DNA from: PALSA-693 sp963834725 | GTDB taxonomy: Bacteria; Actinomycetota; Acidimicrobiia; Acidimicrobiales; Palsa-688 | NCBI GenBank assembly: GCA_963834725.1 | Contig: CAWICN010000001.1 | Span: forward strand, 1,860,001-1,924,000 | Direction of reading: 5' to 3' | DNA: 64,000 bases | Shown: positions 53,269 through 61,984 of the stretch, in pieces | Layout: every line of letters starts with the position of its first letter | How positions within the stretch are numbered: the stretch's first letter is position 1 | Made by a program: the position numbers and the translations under genes | The notes under the pieces: generated by a model | Database searches by the model: none | Told to the model about the DNA's origin: nothing | The model's input: only the letters and a program-made list of their open reading frames with translations

Positions 53269-54921
53269 GCCTCCGAGAGTGTGCCAACTGCCCCCTCGGT
53301 AGCCTCCTGAAGCTCCGGTTGCTCGACGTCGGGCGAGCGCGACGGGGGGGTGCGCTGGAATGGAACTCGCGAACGAAGGGTCGTGTCGGTCTCGCTGTCA
53401 CGGGCCTTGTTGCGGTCGATCTTCTCGCGCCACCACAGGGTGTTCGACTTGGTCGGACGGGAATGGATCGGGCAGCCGTGCCAGAAGCAGCCGTCCACGA
53501 ACACGGCGATCTTCTCCTTGGCGAGGCAGCCGTCGACCTCACGTCGGAGCCCTTCGACGGGTTCTACGTTTCGAGCGAACTCGATGCCTCGTTCGCCTAG
53601 CGTCTCGAAGAGCCTGTTCTCGGGCTTCGTGTTCTGGCGAGGCTGCCGTACCATCCGGGTGCGACTGGCCTCGTCGGGTACCGGTGTTGGGGGCGTCAGC
53701 ACCGAGATGACCTTCTTCGGCCGGCGGGGCTTCGTCCCGGGAGCGATAGTCTTGGCGAGCGCGTAGGCGAGGTGTTGGGCAAGTAAGGGTGGCACGGCGT
53801 TGCCGATCTGGCGGCATCGCGACGACTGCGTCCCGACGAACTCGAAGGAGTCCCGGAAGCTTTGCAGTCTGGCGCGAACCGATAGTGCCCGGTCCTCGCT
53901 CAGGTGGGTGAAACACCCAGCGGTCACGTTGTTGAACTGCGTGGTGATCGTGTACGCAGGTCGGTCCGGGTCCAGGCGTCCGAGGAGGTTCGTGCTGTCA
54001 GTGCGACGCATGCCGCCTTGGAACCGTTCGGGGAGGAGGTGTGGAGGGATGTCACGCCAAGTCCCGCCCTTGGGGACATGCCGGACGAGTTGTAAGTGCT
54101 TCTCCCCGAGCGAGCGGGCCTCGTGGTCCCGTAGCGGTCCTCTCCACCCAACGCGCATGAGCCTCTCGTAACCGGACTGGGCGTCGCGGGCGTAGCGGTC
54201 GGCAGGCAGATCGCTGCTGCACAGCGAGGGGAGACCCCGATGGCTTCACCAAGCGTGAGGTGTCTGGGCAGCCCGAGCTGAATGCGTTTCTCCTCCCAGA
54301 TGTCGAGGGTGTCTCGTCGCCAACCGCCGAGGTGGGTCGGCTGCGGAAACTCGAACGACAGTTCCTCCTGTACGCCGACAACGAAAAGCCGACGCCGAAG
54401 CTGCGGGACGCCGTAGTCGGCGGCGAGAAGGATCCGTGCCCGCAACACGTAGCCCAGCTTCTCGAAGTGGGTGACAATCTCGCCTTGGGCACGCCCGTCC
54501 CTCTCGTACGCCAGCCCCTTGTGCGACAGTCCTGGCACGTTCTCCAGAAGAAACGCGCGGGGCCGGACCTCGTCGACCAATGCAAGCATGTCCCGCCACA
54601 GTTTGGTCCGTTCGTCGTCAGGATCGGCCCATGTGAACCTGCGTCCTTGGGTGGAAAAGGTCTGGCAGCTCGGGCCACCGAGGATCACGTCGGCGTCTTG
54701 AAGTTTGCCGGCGAGGTCGGCAGGCGCGAAGTCGGTGACGGAGGCATGCTCGGGTGCCAGGGAGAAGTTGCGTTCGTAGGTAGCGCACGAATCGGAGTCC
54801 CTGTCGAGGGCGAACAGCGGCTCGAACCCTGCAACTCGGAAGCCAGCCGAGAGACCCCCCCCGCTCCGCAGAATAGATCAGCGAAGCTCAGGCCGATTGA
54901 TTTACCACGAAAACCACCCAT
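53268..54921 (-). CDS. dcm-vsr: C5-cytosine DNA methyltransferase fused to a Vsr-type endonuclease, frameshifts
   Basis: ATG 54921 reads MGGFRGKSIGLSFADLFCGA. A slip at the G8 run 54855-54862 continues LSAGFRVAGFEPLFALD, then motif IV VILGGPSCQTFSTQGRRF with the catalytic Cys, motif VI FLLENVPGLSHKG and DYGVPQLRRRLFVVGV. A slip near 54230 leads into LMRVGWRGPLRDHEARS, PAYTITTQFNNVTAGCFTHL and QIGNAVPPLLAQHLAYALAK. In the same frame follows a Vsr domain: MVRQPRQNTKPENRLFETLG, IAVFVDGCFWHGCPIHSR, WWREKIDRNKARDSETDTTL. The last Vsr strand is missing. Such a fusion would methylate a site and nick T:G mismatches or restrict it; the order is methyltransferase then Vsr then DUF3883. Confidence 0.75.
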
Positions 54922-55328
54922 GTCAAGTGGACAGACTACGCCGAGCCTACGACCGCCAGTCGGATACCTGCCCCGGAGCGCGCCACTCGGGGCTGCACTG
55001 CGCCAAAGCCAGCCTAGCTCACACGAGCCAGCCCCAGCTCACACGGCCGAGAACCGCATGGGAGCAACAAGCGATGAGCAGGCGGTTGCCTATGGCGCGC
55101 CATAGGCTGCCCTATGCAGACGAACGGGCGTTCGGAGGTCGCGCCACGAACCCGCTGGTCGCCGGCCGCCATACCGCGCCACTCTGCCCTATGCAATGTC
55201 GGGCAACGCTGATCAGCGGTCGAGAAAAACGCCCGAGAAACCTGTGGACAACCGGATCAAGCGTCCGAGAAAGTGCTGGTCAGGGGGTCGCGCCTATGCA
55301 GAGTGGCGCGCCAAACCAAAGTAGTTAG
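54922..55328. promoter_or_regulatory. Gene-free region between the Dcm-Vsr gene and the initiator tRNA, with palindromes
   Basis: There is no supported gene in 407 bases. GCCTATGGCGCGCCATAGGC at 55088-55107 is a perfect 20-base palindrome. CGCGCCACTCTGC at 55175-55187 and its reverse complement GCAGAGTGGCGCG at 55298-55310 form a perfect 13-base inverted pair 110 bases apart. The motif tatgca recurs beside them. These could be operator or methylation sites for the Dcm-Vsr system, or remains of an integration end near the tRNA. The gene's promoter must lie here. Confidence 0.55.
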
Positions 55329-55402
<74 letters not shown>

Positions 55403-55417
55403 GCGGGTCCCGACACC

Positions 55418-56509
55418 TTAGCACCGCTTCCACGAGGCCGCGTCGGGAGGAGCGGCCGCCCCTCGGGGACCGCGTAGCGGGGGGGTATGCCGGAATTGTC
55501 GGATTAGTCCCGGGCCGCCCCCGACGCACACCTCACAGGCGCCCCCACTGCTCGCGAGCTTCCACGGCGCGAAGACACTCAAGGGCGGCCCAGTCTGGCA
55601 CCCGTCGATCCAGGCCAGGTTGGTGAAGATGAGGGCAGCGTCGTCCCAGCGCCTCTGCCGCCAGGCGCACAGCCCGATGCCGTGGAGCGCCCGATGGAAC
55701 GGACGATTGTCAATGAAGCCTCGAGGGAGCACCCCAACAAAGTCATCAGGCAGCGCTTGCTCCCCGACTGCGACACCAACGTCGTAATAGTCAATGGCCG
55801 CCTTCGGCCCCTTCGTGTCGAAGGTGATAGCGCCCAGATGGACCCAGGCATCGATGCGTCGGGGGTCTTGCTGAATCAGACTCTTGAGGAGACGAATCGC
55901 GGCTCGATCGTCGCCGGTCTCGTGCAGCTCCACGGCGTCGCTGATCGGATCGACGTCCCAGTCGTCGTCAGCTCCGGAGCGGACCTGCTCCATCTCAAAC
56001 TGCGGCCGGGGCCCAGCGGTAATGATGCGCCGGTACAACGGTGGGATCTCGGCGCCTTCGTCGCCCCAGTGGTGCTCGTCAGGATCCCAGGTGCCCATCG
56101 GCTGCAGTCCGAGTGGGATGGGGTGGGCAGCGGGCTGGCTCCCAACTGGACGGTAGATCCACGCATCGACCGATCCCGGTCCCGACTGGGACTCCACCGC
56201 GGGGAGGCCGAGCCAGTTTCGGTAAGCATCCAGCAAACGGGCCGTTTCCACCGTCGTCGGTCCAGGAATCAGGTCCGCCAGCGAGACCCGGTACATCTCG
56301 CGCCCCTGCCGGCACACTGCCGTGAGCCCGTAACGCGCCCGCCCCTTGAGCTCAACCCGCAAGACCTCGACGGCCGTCCCGACGATCCGGGCCGGGAACG
56401 GGAATCGGCCCCTGTCGCGGAAGGCCTGCTCGATCGCGGCAAGCTGCGAGCCTTCTGCGGTCGTGCCCGCCAGAACCTCTGTCAGCAGGTTGTCGAGATC
56501 GTGACTCAT
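55418..56509 (-). CDS. TPR-containing hypothetical protein
   Basis: A 363-residue protein starting MSHDLDNLLTEVLAGTTAEG. The N-terminal part is a domain of unknown type (FPARIVGTAVEVLRVELKGR, YGLTAVCRQGREMYRVSLAD). The second half has TPR-like repeats (AVELHETGDDRAAIRLLKSL, DPRRIDAWVHLGAITFDTKG, KAAIDYYDVGVAVGEQALPD and HRALHGIGLCAWRQRRWDDA). The last 45 residues after NLAWIDGCQ are Pro/Gly/Ala-rich and may be out of frame; family members usually end soon after LNP-like sequence. It ends 16 bases from the tRNA. Confidence 0.6.
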   Translation of the reverse strand: MSHDLDNLLTEVLAGTTAEGSQLAAIEQAFRDRGRFPFPARIVGTAVEVLRVELKGRARYGLTAVCRQGREMYRVSLADLIPGPTTVETARLLDAYRNWLGLPAVESQSGPGSVDAWIYRPVGSQPAAHPIPLGLQPMGTWDPDEHHWGDEGAEIPPLYRRIITAGPRPQFEMEQVRSGADDDWDVDPISDAVELHETGDDRAAIRLLKSLIQQDPRRIDAWVHLGAITFDTKGPKAAIDYYDVGVAVGEQALPDDFVGVLPRGFIDNRPFHRALHGIGLCAWRQRRWDDAALIFTNLAWIDGCQTGPPLSVFAPWKLASSGGACEVCVGGGPGLIRQFRHTPPLRGPRGAAAPPDAASWKRC

Positions 56510-56675
56510 GCTCGGCAGCGAACCTAATCCGGCTGCGGCCGCCGCTCGCGCATCCCGACCCTAGCCGCAGGCTGCGGCGTCCCGCGGCACCGGGGGTCAC
56601 CGAAAATCGTCTCGACCGTCGGTCCCACCCAGGAACTAAGGTCCGCGTCAACACCTGACGACAAGGGGATCACAC

Positions 56676-57581
56676 ATGGCCAGCGAACAGGCAGAAGCCA
56701 TCAAAGCGATGATGATCGCAAACCGACAGGAGGGCGAGGGCCGGCAGGTCAGCCTCGAGGAGATGCGGGCCAACAGTGGGGCATTCAGCGAGCTGACCGC
56801 CGAACCCGAGGGCGTGACCTACTCCGAGGTGGACGCGGGCGGCGTCCCGGCTATCTGGGCCATTCCGGCCCAGGGCGCTGACGATCGAGTCCTGGAGTAC
56901 CTCCATGGCGGCGGCTACGTGATGGGTTCGGCGGAGACGCACAGGCGCTTGGCGGGACACCTCGCCAACGCCATCGGCTGTCGGGTGCTCGATGTCGACT
57001 ACCGGCTGGCTCCCGAAAGTCCTCATCCCGGCCCGGTCGAAGACAGCGTAAAGGCGTACGGCTGGCTCCTCGGACAGGGCTACCGCCCGGAGCACCTGGC
57101 CATATCCGGAGACTCGGCCGGAGGCGGACTGACACTGGCCACGATCCTGAAGCTGAAAGCGGATGGCCTACCTCAGCCCGCCGCCGCGGTGCCCCTGTCG
57201 CCGTGGACCGACATGGAAGGACTCGGGGAGTCAATGAGGACCAACGCGGACCGGGACGTCCTCATCCCCACCGATGGGATCAAGGACATGACCGACATGT
57301 TCCTCGGGGGCGGCGATCCCCGTGATCCGCTCGCCTCGCCGCTGCATGGCGACTATCACGGTGTATCCCCGCTGTACATCCAGGTCGGCGGGGACGAGCT
57401 CCTTCTCGATGACGCTCGCCGGGTGGCGGATCGGGCCCGAGAGCAGGGCGTGGACGTTCAGATTGACGTGTTCCCCGAAATGCAGCATGTCTTCCAGATG
57501 GCCGCTGGCAACATGCCCGAGGCCGACGACGCCGTCGCCCGCATCGCCGCCTACCTCCGCCCCCGCCTGGGCCTCCACTGA
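56676..57581 (+). CDS. HSL-family alpha/beta hydrolase
   Basis: A 301-residue esterase-like protein of the hormone-sensitive lipase family. YLHGGGYVMGSAETHRRLAG supplies the oxyanion H-G-G-G, LDVDYRLAPESPHPGPVEDS follows, then the nucleophile Ser in LAISGDSAGGGLTLATILKL, the Asp in QVGGDELLLDDARRVADRAR and the His in FPEMQHVFQMAAGNMPEADD. All three catalytic residues are present. It starts at ATG 56676, divergent from the TPR gene. Confidence 0.9.
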   Translation: MASEQAEAIKAMMIANRQEGEGRQVSLEEMRANSGAFSELTAEPEGVTYSEVDAGGVPAIWAIPAQGADDRVLEYLHGGGYVMGSAETHRRLAGHLANAIGCRVLDVDYRLAPESPHPGPVEDSVKAYGWLLGQGYRPEHLAISGDSAGGGLTLATILKLKADGLPQPAAAVPLSPWTDMEGLGESMRTNADRDVLIPTDGIKDMTDMFLGGGDPRDPLASPLHGDYHGVSPLYIQVGGDELLLDDARRVADRAREQGVDVQIDVFPEMQHVFQMAAGNMPEADDAVARIAAYLRPRLGLH

Positions 57582-57995
57582 CTGGCCCGGCGCTACCTGG
57601 CCTGGTTAGCCGCCCACACTGACTGGGGCTGGCGCCGACCGGCCTGTCCAGCCTTCTGTCTCGACGACTCCGCGGCAGCGGCGGTACCTGCTGTCTGGCC
57701 CCTCGCCCGGCCAGGACCGACGCCGTCGCCGACGCCTCTTCCCGCCTGGTCCGCCGCCCGGCCAGTGGCTGCCCTGTCGCGGCTGCCTGGCTGACCCGGA
57801 GCGGCCGCGAAAGATGATGCCGAGATTCGACGATCCGCCCTGGCCGTCCTCGATGCCAATCACCGTAACCGCGCTTCGAGTGCCGGGCTCGCCCTGGCCT
57901 CGCTGACGGCCGGGCCCTCGAGGGTGAGTCGAGGCGGGGCGAAGCGACGCCCGCCGGCCGGCGAAGTCGCCCCGCGCCGGACTGCGTCGGCGCCG
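57582..57995. other. Gene-free, very GC-rich stretch
   Basis: There is no supported gene in about 414 bases between the esterase and the DksA-like gene, which point at each other. Open frames on both strands are long only because the sequence is poor in A and T. No terminator with a T-run was seen. Confidence 0.4.
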
Positions 57996-58346
57996 CTACA
58001 ACAGGCCCGGCTGAGACCCGGCCTCCTCCACCGTGAGCTCGGCCGCGGGGTCCGCCTCCAGCCGCTCGTCGGGAATCTGGGCCCCGCTGCGGATCGACCG
58101 CCCGTAGGTCCCCGCCGCCAGCCGGGCTTCGGCCCGCTCGATGGCCTGCAGGCGATCCTCTAGGCCGGCGGCCACGGCGTCGTCGGTGCCTTGCGAGGTG
58201 AGGGGCTGGGCCGGATCGGCCCAATCCACGTCCTGCTCGTCCTCGACATCACGGTTGTCGGCCCGGTCGACCCGGAGACCCGCGATCAGCTCCTCGACCC
58301 GGGTGCGCTCGGCAGCCAGCAACGTATGGGCTCTCTCGTTGTCCAC
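57996..58346 (-). CDS. DksA/TraR-like protein without the zinc cysteines
   Basis: GTG 58346 (VDNERAHTLLAAERTRVEEL) gives 116 residues. The coiled-coil region with DDAVAAGLEDRLQAIERAEA and the C-terminal GTYGRSIRSGAQIPDERLEA followed by DPAAELTVEEAG match DksA/TraR proteins, in which the ending normally carries a C4 zinc finger. Here Ser, Ile and other residues stand at all four Cys positions. Such cysteine-less members occur in Actinobacteria. They may act at RNA polymerase without zinc; not proven. Confidence 0.7.
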   Translation of the reverse strand: MDNERAHTLLAAERTRVEELIAGLRVDRADNRDVEDEQDVDWADPAQPLTSQGTDDAVAAGLEDRLQAIERAEARLAAGTYGRSIRSGAQIPDERLEADPAAELTVEEAGSQPGLL

Positions 58347-58738
58347 CGGTCCATTGTCGTCGATAGCCACGGCATGCCGATAGCTGATCGAGTCCCCCAG
58401 ATTCGCCGGTATTCGGTAGGTCCGTACGGTGGCCGTATCGGCCGATCTCTGAAGGCGGTGTCGGCGGGGCAGCACATGACGACAGGCGGCGGGCGCACGT
58501 AGGCGAGGAGGCGCGGCCGTGCGAAGAACCGGAGGAGGCGCGGGGGGAAAGCGGGAGAGGGCTCGGCGCCGGGCGGGCCGGGGCCCTGGGCAGCGGGTTC
58601 AGAGTCAGGGACGGCGCGATGCGGGTCATCGGCCGCCGGCGACGGGCTCGAGTGGGCGGCCACGACCCGGGAGGCAGACGTGGTGCCGGCGCCGGCAAGG
58701 GGCGCGGGGGCGGGCGAGGCTTCGGCTGTGCCGACCGG

Positions 58739-58760
58739 CGATGTGCTGACTAGCACATCG
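58739..58760. promoter_or_regulatory. Inverted repeat just upstream of the AAA ATPase gene
   Basis: CGATGTGCT (58739-58747) and AGCACATCG (58752-58760) are perfect nine-base inverted repeats separated by four bases, ending 20 bases before ATG 58781. The place and symmetry suit a repressor operator, or a start-site hairpin that hides translation signals. The other 390 bases from 58347 to 58738 hold no supported gene. Confidence 0.55.
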
Positions 58761-58780
58761 CCAATCAGTACACTGCCAGC

Positions 58781-59950
58781 ATGCCGCCGCCCCCCTCGCC
58801 GCCCCACTCGCCGCTCCACTCCCCCGCCAAGAATCCGTTCCACTATGGCACCCCGGTCGAAGGCGATTATTTCACCGGCCGGCACGAGGAGCTGGGCGCA
58901 CTTTTGACCCGGATGCGCAATGGCGTCAACGTGGTGCTGCTCTCACCTCGCCGCTACGGCAAGACCTCGCTGCTGCACGCGGCCGAAGCCCGCCTCGACA
59001 AAAGCCGGCCGCCGGCGGCCATCATCGAGGTGAACGTCCTCCGCGCCACCAGCCTTGCCGGTCTGGCCGGTTTGCTCACCGCCGGCGCCTTCCACCTCGC
59101 CGGCGCCCGGTGGCAGCGGGCCCGCCAGGCCGTGCCGGAGTTCCTGCGGCGGGTCCGGGTTCACCCGATCGTCACCTTCGACCAATCCGGAAACCCGCGG
59201 TTCGGGTTTGACGCCGCCCTCACCGCCCGCGACGCCGAGACGGTCCTCGCGGACCTGTACGGCCTCCTGGCCGAGGAAGCCACCAAACGGCCTGCTGTCC
59301 TGATCCTCGACGAGTTCCAGGCCATCACCAGATATGGCGACTACCTTCCCAGCCTGTTCAAGGCCCTGGCCGACGCTCACCCCCGGGTCAGCCTGGTCCT
59401 GGCGGGCTCCAAACGGCATCTGATGGAGGAACTGGCGATTCACAACCAGGCGCCGTTGTTCGGGATGGCGCAGCGGCTGTCCCTGGGGCCGATCCCCTCC
59501 GCCGAGATGGAGGCCTTCCTCCGTCATCGGGCCGCCGGCGCGGGCAAGCCCTTCGATGACGAGGCCGCCGCCCACCTCCTGGACCTGGCCGGTCCGGTGC
59601 CCAACGACATCCAGCATCTGGCCTTCGAGGCCTACGAGGCCGCCGCCGACCGCATCGACATCCCGGCCGTCGACAGAGGGATGGCCCGGGCCGTCGACCA
59701 CGACAACGTGCTCTTTGCCGAGAACCTGGCCCGACTCTCACCCGGCCAGGGCCGGGTCCTGGCGGCCATCGCTCAGGATCCCCCCGACCAGCCGTACTCG
59801 GCGGCCTTTGCGCGATGGGCCGGGCTGGCCAGCGGCAGCTCGGTCCGCAAGGCTCTCCAGCCCCTCCTGCAAAACGAGGACGTCGTCGAGCGCGACGGCC
59901 GGCTCGCGGTCGCCGACCCTTTCTTCGCGGCCTGGTTGCGCGGTGACTGA
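58781..59950 (+). CDS. AAA ATPase of the archaeal-ATPase/ORC-like type
   Basis: The product has 389 residues. A Pro-rich start is followed by NPFHYGTPVEGDYFTGRHEE, Walker A in VVLLSPRRYGKTSLLHAAEA, Walker B and sensor in RPAVLILDEFQAITRYGDYL, an Arg finger region in VSLVLAGSKRHLMEELAIHN, and a C-terminal winged-helix-like part (LSPGQGRVLAAIAQDPPDQP). This family of prokaryotic ATPases is common and unassigned; some act with toxins or mobile elements. An inverted repeat lies just upstream. The stop overlaps the next gene. Confidence 0.8.
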   Translation: MPPPPSPPHSPLHSPAKNPFHYGTPVEGDYFTGRHEELGALLTRMRNGVNVVLLSPRRYGKTSLLHAAEARLDKSRPPAAIIEVNVLRATSLAGLAGLLTAGAFHLAGARWQRARQAVPEFLRRVRVHPIVTFDQSGNPRFGFDAALTARDAETVLADLYGLLAEEATKRPAVLILDEFQAITRYGDYLPSLFKALADAHPRVSLVLAGSKRHLMEELAIHNQAPLFGMAQRLSLGPIPSAEMEAFLRHRAAGAGKPFDDEAAAHLLDLAGPVPNDIQHLAFEAYEAAADRIDIPAVDRGMARAVDHDNVLFAENLARLSPGQGRVLAAIAQDPPDQPYSAAFARWAGLASGSSVRKALQPLLQNEDVVERDGRLAVADPFFAAWLRGD

Positions 59951-60539
59951 CCGGCCCGAGCTGATCGTCGCGGACGCGGCCGGGCGCCGTCGCTGGCTGA
60001 CCCACCACCACCAGGACCCGGCGCGCGTGTGGCTGGTGCTGGCCAAGCAGGGCACCCACCGGCCGAGCAGCAGCATTACCCACGACCAGGCCCTGGACGA
60101 AGCGCTCTGCCACGGCCGGATCGACGGCCAGGCCCGGCGGCGCGACGACGCTACCTATCTTCAGCGCTTCACGCCGAGGAGGCCCCGCAGCACCTGCTCC
60201 AGGCGCAACGTCGACCTCGCCGAACGACTGATGGCCGACGGCCGCATGCACCCCGCCGGCCCGGCCGCCGTGGAGCAGGGCAAAGCCGACAGCCGGTGGG
60301 CTGCCGCCTACGATGGGCCTGCCACCATCGAGGTGCCGGCCGACCTGGCGGAGGCGCTCGCGGCCAGCGCCCGGGCCCAGTCGATGTTCGACATCCTCAC
60401 CAGCCAGAACCGCTATGCGATGCTGTACCGGCTCCCCGCGATCAGGCAAGCCGGCACCCGTTCACGGCGCATTGCCGAGTATGTGGACATGCCGGCCCGG
60501 GGCGAAACCATCTATCCCCGGCAGCGTCGCCTGGAGTGA
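59943..60539 (+). CDS. YdeI/OmpD-associated family protein
   Basis: GTG 59943 overlaps the ATPase stop by eight bases. The 198-residue product has RRRWLTHHHQDPARVWLVLA, the block DEALCHGRIDGQARRRDDAT and YLQRFTPRRPRSTCSRRNVD, then DLAEALAASARAQSMFDILT and YAMLYRLPAIRQAGTRSRRI. This is the YdeI pattern of W-L-x-x-x-H, A-L-C-x-G-W-I-D-G and F-x-P-R-x-x-x-S-x-W-S; here Cys and Arg replace two of the conserved Trp and Trp/Ser positions. YdeI-like proteins are linked with peptide resistance in enterobacteria; the role here is unknown. Confidence 0.7.
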   Translation: MTDRPELIVADAAGRRRWLTHHHQDPARVWLVLAKQGTHRPSSSITHDQALDEALCHGRIDGQARRRDDATYLQRFTPRRPRSTCSRRNVDLAERLMADGRMHPAGPAAVEQGKADSRWAAAYDGPATIEVPADLAEALAASARAQSMFDILTSQNRYAMLYRLPAIRQAGTRSRRIAEYVDMPARGETIYPRQRRLE

Positions 60540-60715
60540 CTGATGGGACGGGACAGCCGCCCCGGCCGGGTCGCTCCTCGCCAGCCCGGGCCCAGACCTC
60601 CACGGACGGTTCAGCCGCTAGGTGGCGGAGCACTTTCTCCACTGCTGAGACTGCTGCCTAGGCTGATGATCACCCGCCGGCACGAACGACCGGCGCCGAC
60701 GGTAAGAGAGGATGC

Positions 60716-61081
60716 ATGGCACAAAGTGCGGGCCTGCACGAACCCGAAGACCAGATGTCTGCGGAGGTCATCGACCAGCACCGGGCCCTGACCTCGCTCC
60801 AGGAGGAGCTCGAAGCAGTCGACTGGTACAACCAGCGGGTGAGCGCCACCAACAACCCCGAACTGACCGCCATTCTCGCTCACAATCGAGACGAGGAGAA
60901 AGAGCACGCTGCGATGGTCCTCGAGTGGCTGCGCCGCCAGGACCCCGTGCTGGACCAGCATTTGCGGACGTATCTGTTCACCTCCGAATCCATCATCCAG
61001 GAGGAGGCGGGCGCCGAGGGCGGGGCCGTTGACGACAGCGGGTCGCTCGGCATCGGGAGCTTGAAGGGAGCGGCTCAATGA
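60716..61081 (+). CDS. Encapsulated ferritin-like protein (EncFtn) with C-terminal targeting peptide
   Basis: The 121-residue protein is a short two-helix ferritin-like chain. LQEELEAVDWYNQRVSATNN carries the first metal-binding Glu and Trp, and AHNRDEEKEHAAMVLEWLRR carries the E-x-x-H pair, with iron ligands shared across the dimer. The end, GSLGIGSLKGAAQ, is the type of targeting peptide that docks cargo inside encapsulin shells. The stop overlaps the encapsulin start (ATGA). It should oxidise and store iron inside the compartment. Confidence 0.9.
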   Translation: MAQSAGLHEPEDQMSAEVIDQHRALTSLQEELEAVDWYNQRVSATNNPELTAILAHNRDEEKEHAAMVLEWLRRQDPVLDQHLRTYLFTSESIIQEEAGAEGGAVDDSGSLGIGSLKGAAQ

Positions 61082-61878
61082 ACCATCTCCTCCGCGCCCA
61101 CGCCCCTATCACCGATGAAGGCTGGCAGCAGCTCGAGCACGAGATCCAGCAGCGGGTGGTGCCCGCCCTGGCCGCCCGCCGCCTGGTCGACTTCTCCGGG
61201 CCGCACGGATGGACCCATTCAGCCACCAACCTCGGCCGGGTGGCGGAGATCACCGCCCCGGCCAATGTGCTGCGCGCCTACCAGCGCCAGGTGCTGCCGC
61301 TGGCCGAGCTGCGGGCCGACTTCTCGGTGTCGCGGGCCGAGCTGCGCGACATCGACCGCGGGGCCGCCAATCCCGATCTGGCCGAGCTCGAGGCAGCGGC
61401 CCGGCGCATTGCCGAGGCCGAAAACGTGGCCGTCTTCCACGGCTGGCCCGCCGCCGGCATGGTCGGCATCGCCGAGGGCGACGGCCTGACCCAGATCGCC
61501 CTCGGCGACAACGTCGAGCGCTACCCGCGCCACGTCGCCAAGGCGGTCGAGAACCTCCTCAGCATCGGGATCAGCGGTCCCTACGGGCTGGCCCTCGGGC
61601 CCGACGGCTACACCAGCCTGGTGGAGACCACCGAGCACGGCGGGCTGATCGTGTTCGATCACATCCGCCAGATCCTCGGTGGACAGATCGTGTGGGCGCC
61701 GGGCGTGCAAGGCGCAGTGGTTCTGAGCCAGCGGGGCGGCGATTTCGTCTTCGAGGTCGGCCAGGACCTCTCCCTGGGTTACGACCATCACGACGCCGAC
61801 CGCGTGCACCTCTATCTGGAGGAGACCTTTACCTTCCGGAAGGCCACACCGGAGGCGGCAGTCGTCCTCACCCCGTAG
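61078..61878 (+). CDS. Encapsulin shell protein (family 1)
   Basis: The 266-residue shell protein of HK97 phage-capsid fold: LLRAHAPITDEGWQQLEHEI, ALAARRLVDFSGPHGWTHSA, VSRAELRDIDRGAANPDLAE, LEAAARRIAEAENVAVFHGW, and the last LYLEETFTFRKATPEAAVVL, which is the E-loop/A-domain pattern of family 1 encapsulins. It assembles into a hollow cage around the ferritin encoded just upstream. The two genes form a tight operon with no other cargo visible. Confidence 0.92.
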   Translation: MNHLLRAHAPITDEGWQQLEHEIQQRVVPALAARRLVDFSGPHGWTHSATNLGRVAEITAPANVLRAYQRQVLPLAELRADFSVSRAELRDIDRGAANPDLAELEAAARRIAEAENVAVFHGWPAAGMVGIAEGDGLTQIALGDNVERYPRHVAKAVENLLSIGISGPYGLALGPDGYTSLVETTEHGGLIVFDHIRQILGGQIVWAPGVQGAVVLSQRGGDFVFEVGQDLSLGYDHHDADRVHLYLEETFTFRKATPEAAVVLTP

Positions 61879-61984
61879 TCGTGGATTGGCGTCGACCAGC
61901 CTGGATTGATCGAAAGGACAAACTTCGTCATCGCCCTCGGTGGGGCAGGCGTACGGTTGCGTTGACTACTCGAAGGAGGGGTCT

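Noticed and set aside
54897..55328. A 143-codon plus-strand frame between the Dcm-Vsr gene and the tRNA
   Set aside because: It has no family likeness, mixed composition, and runs across palindromes that look regulatory.
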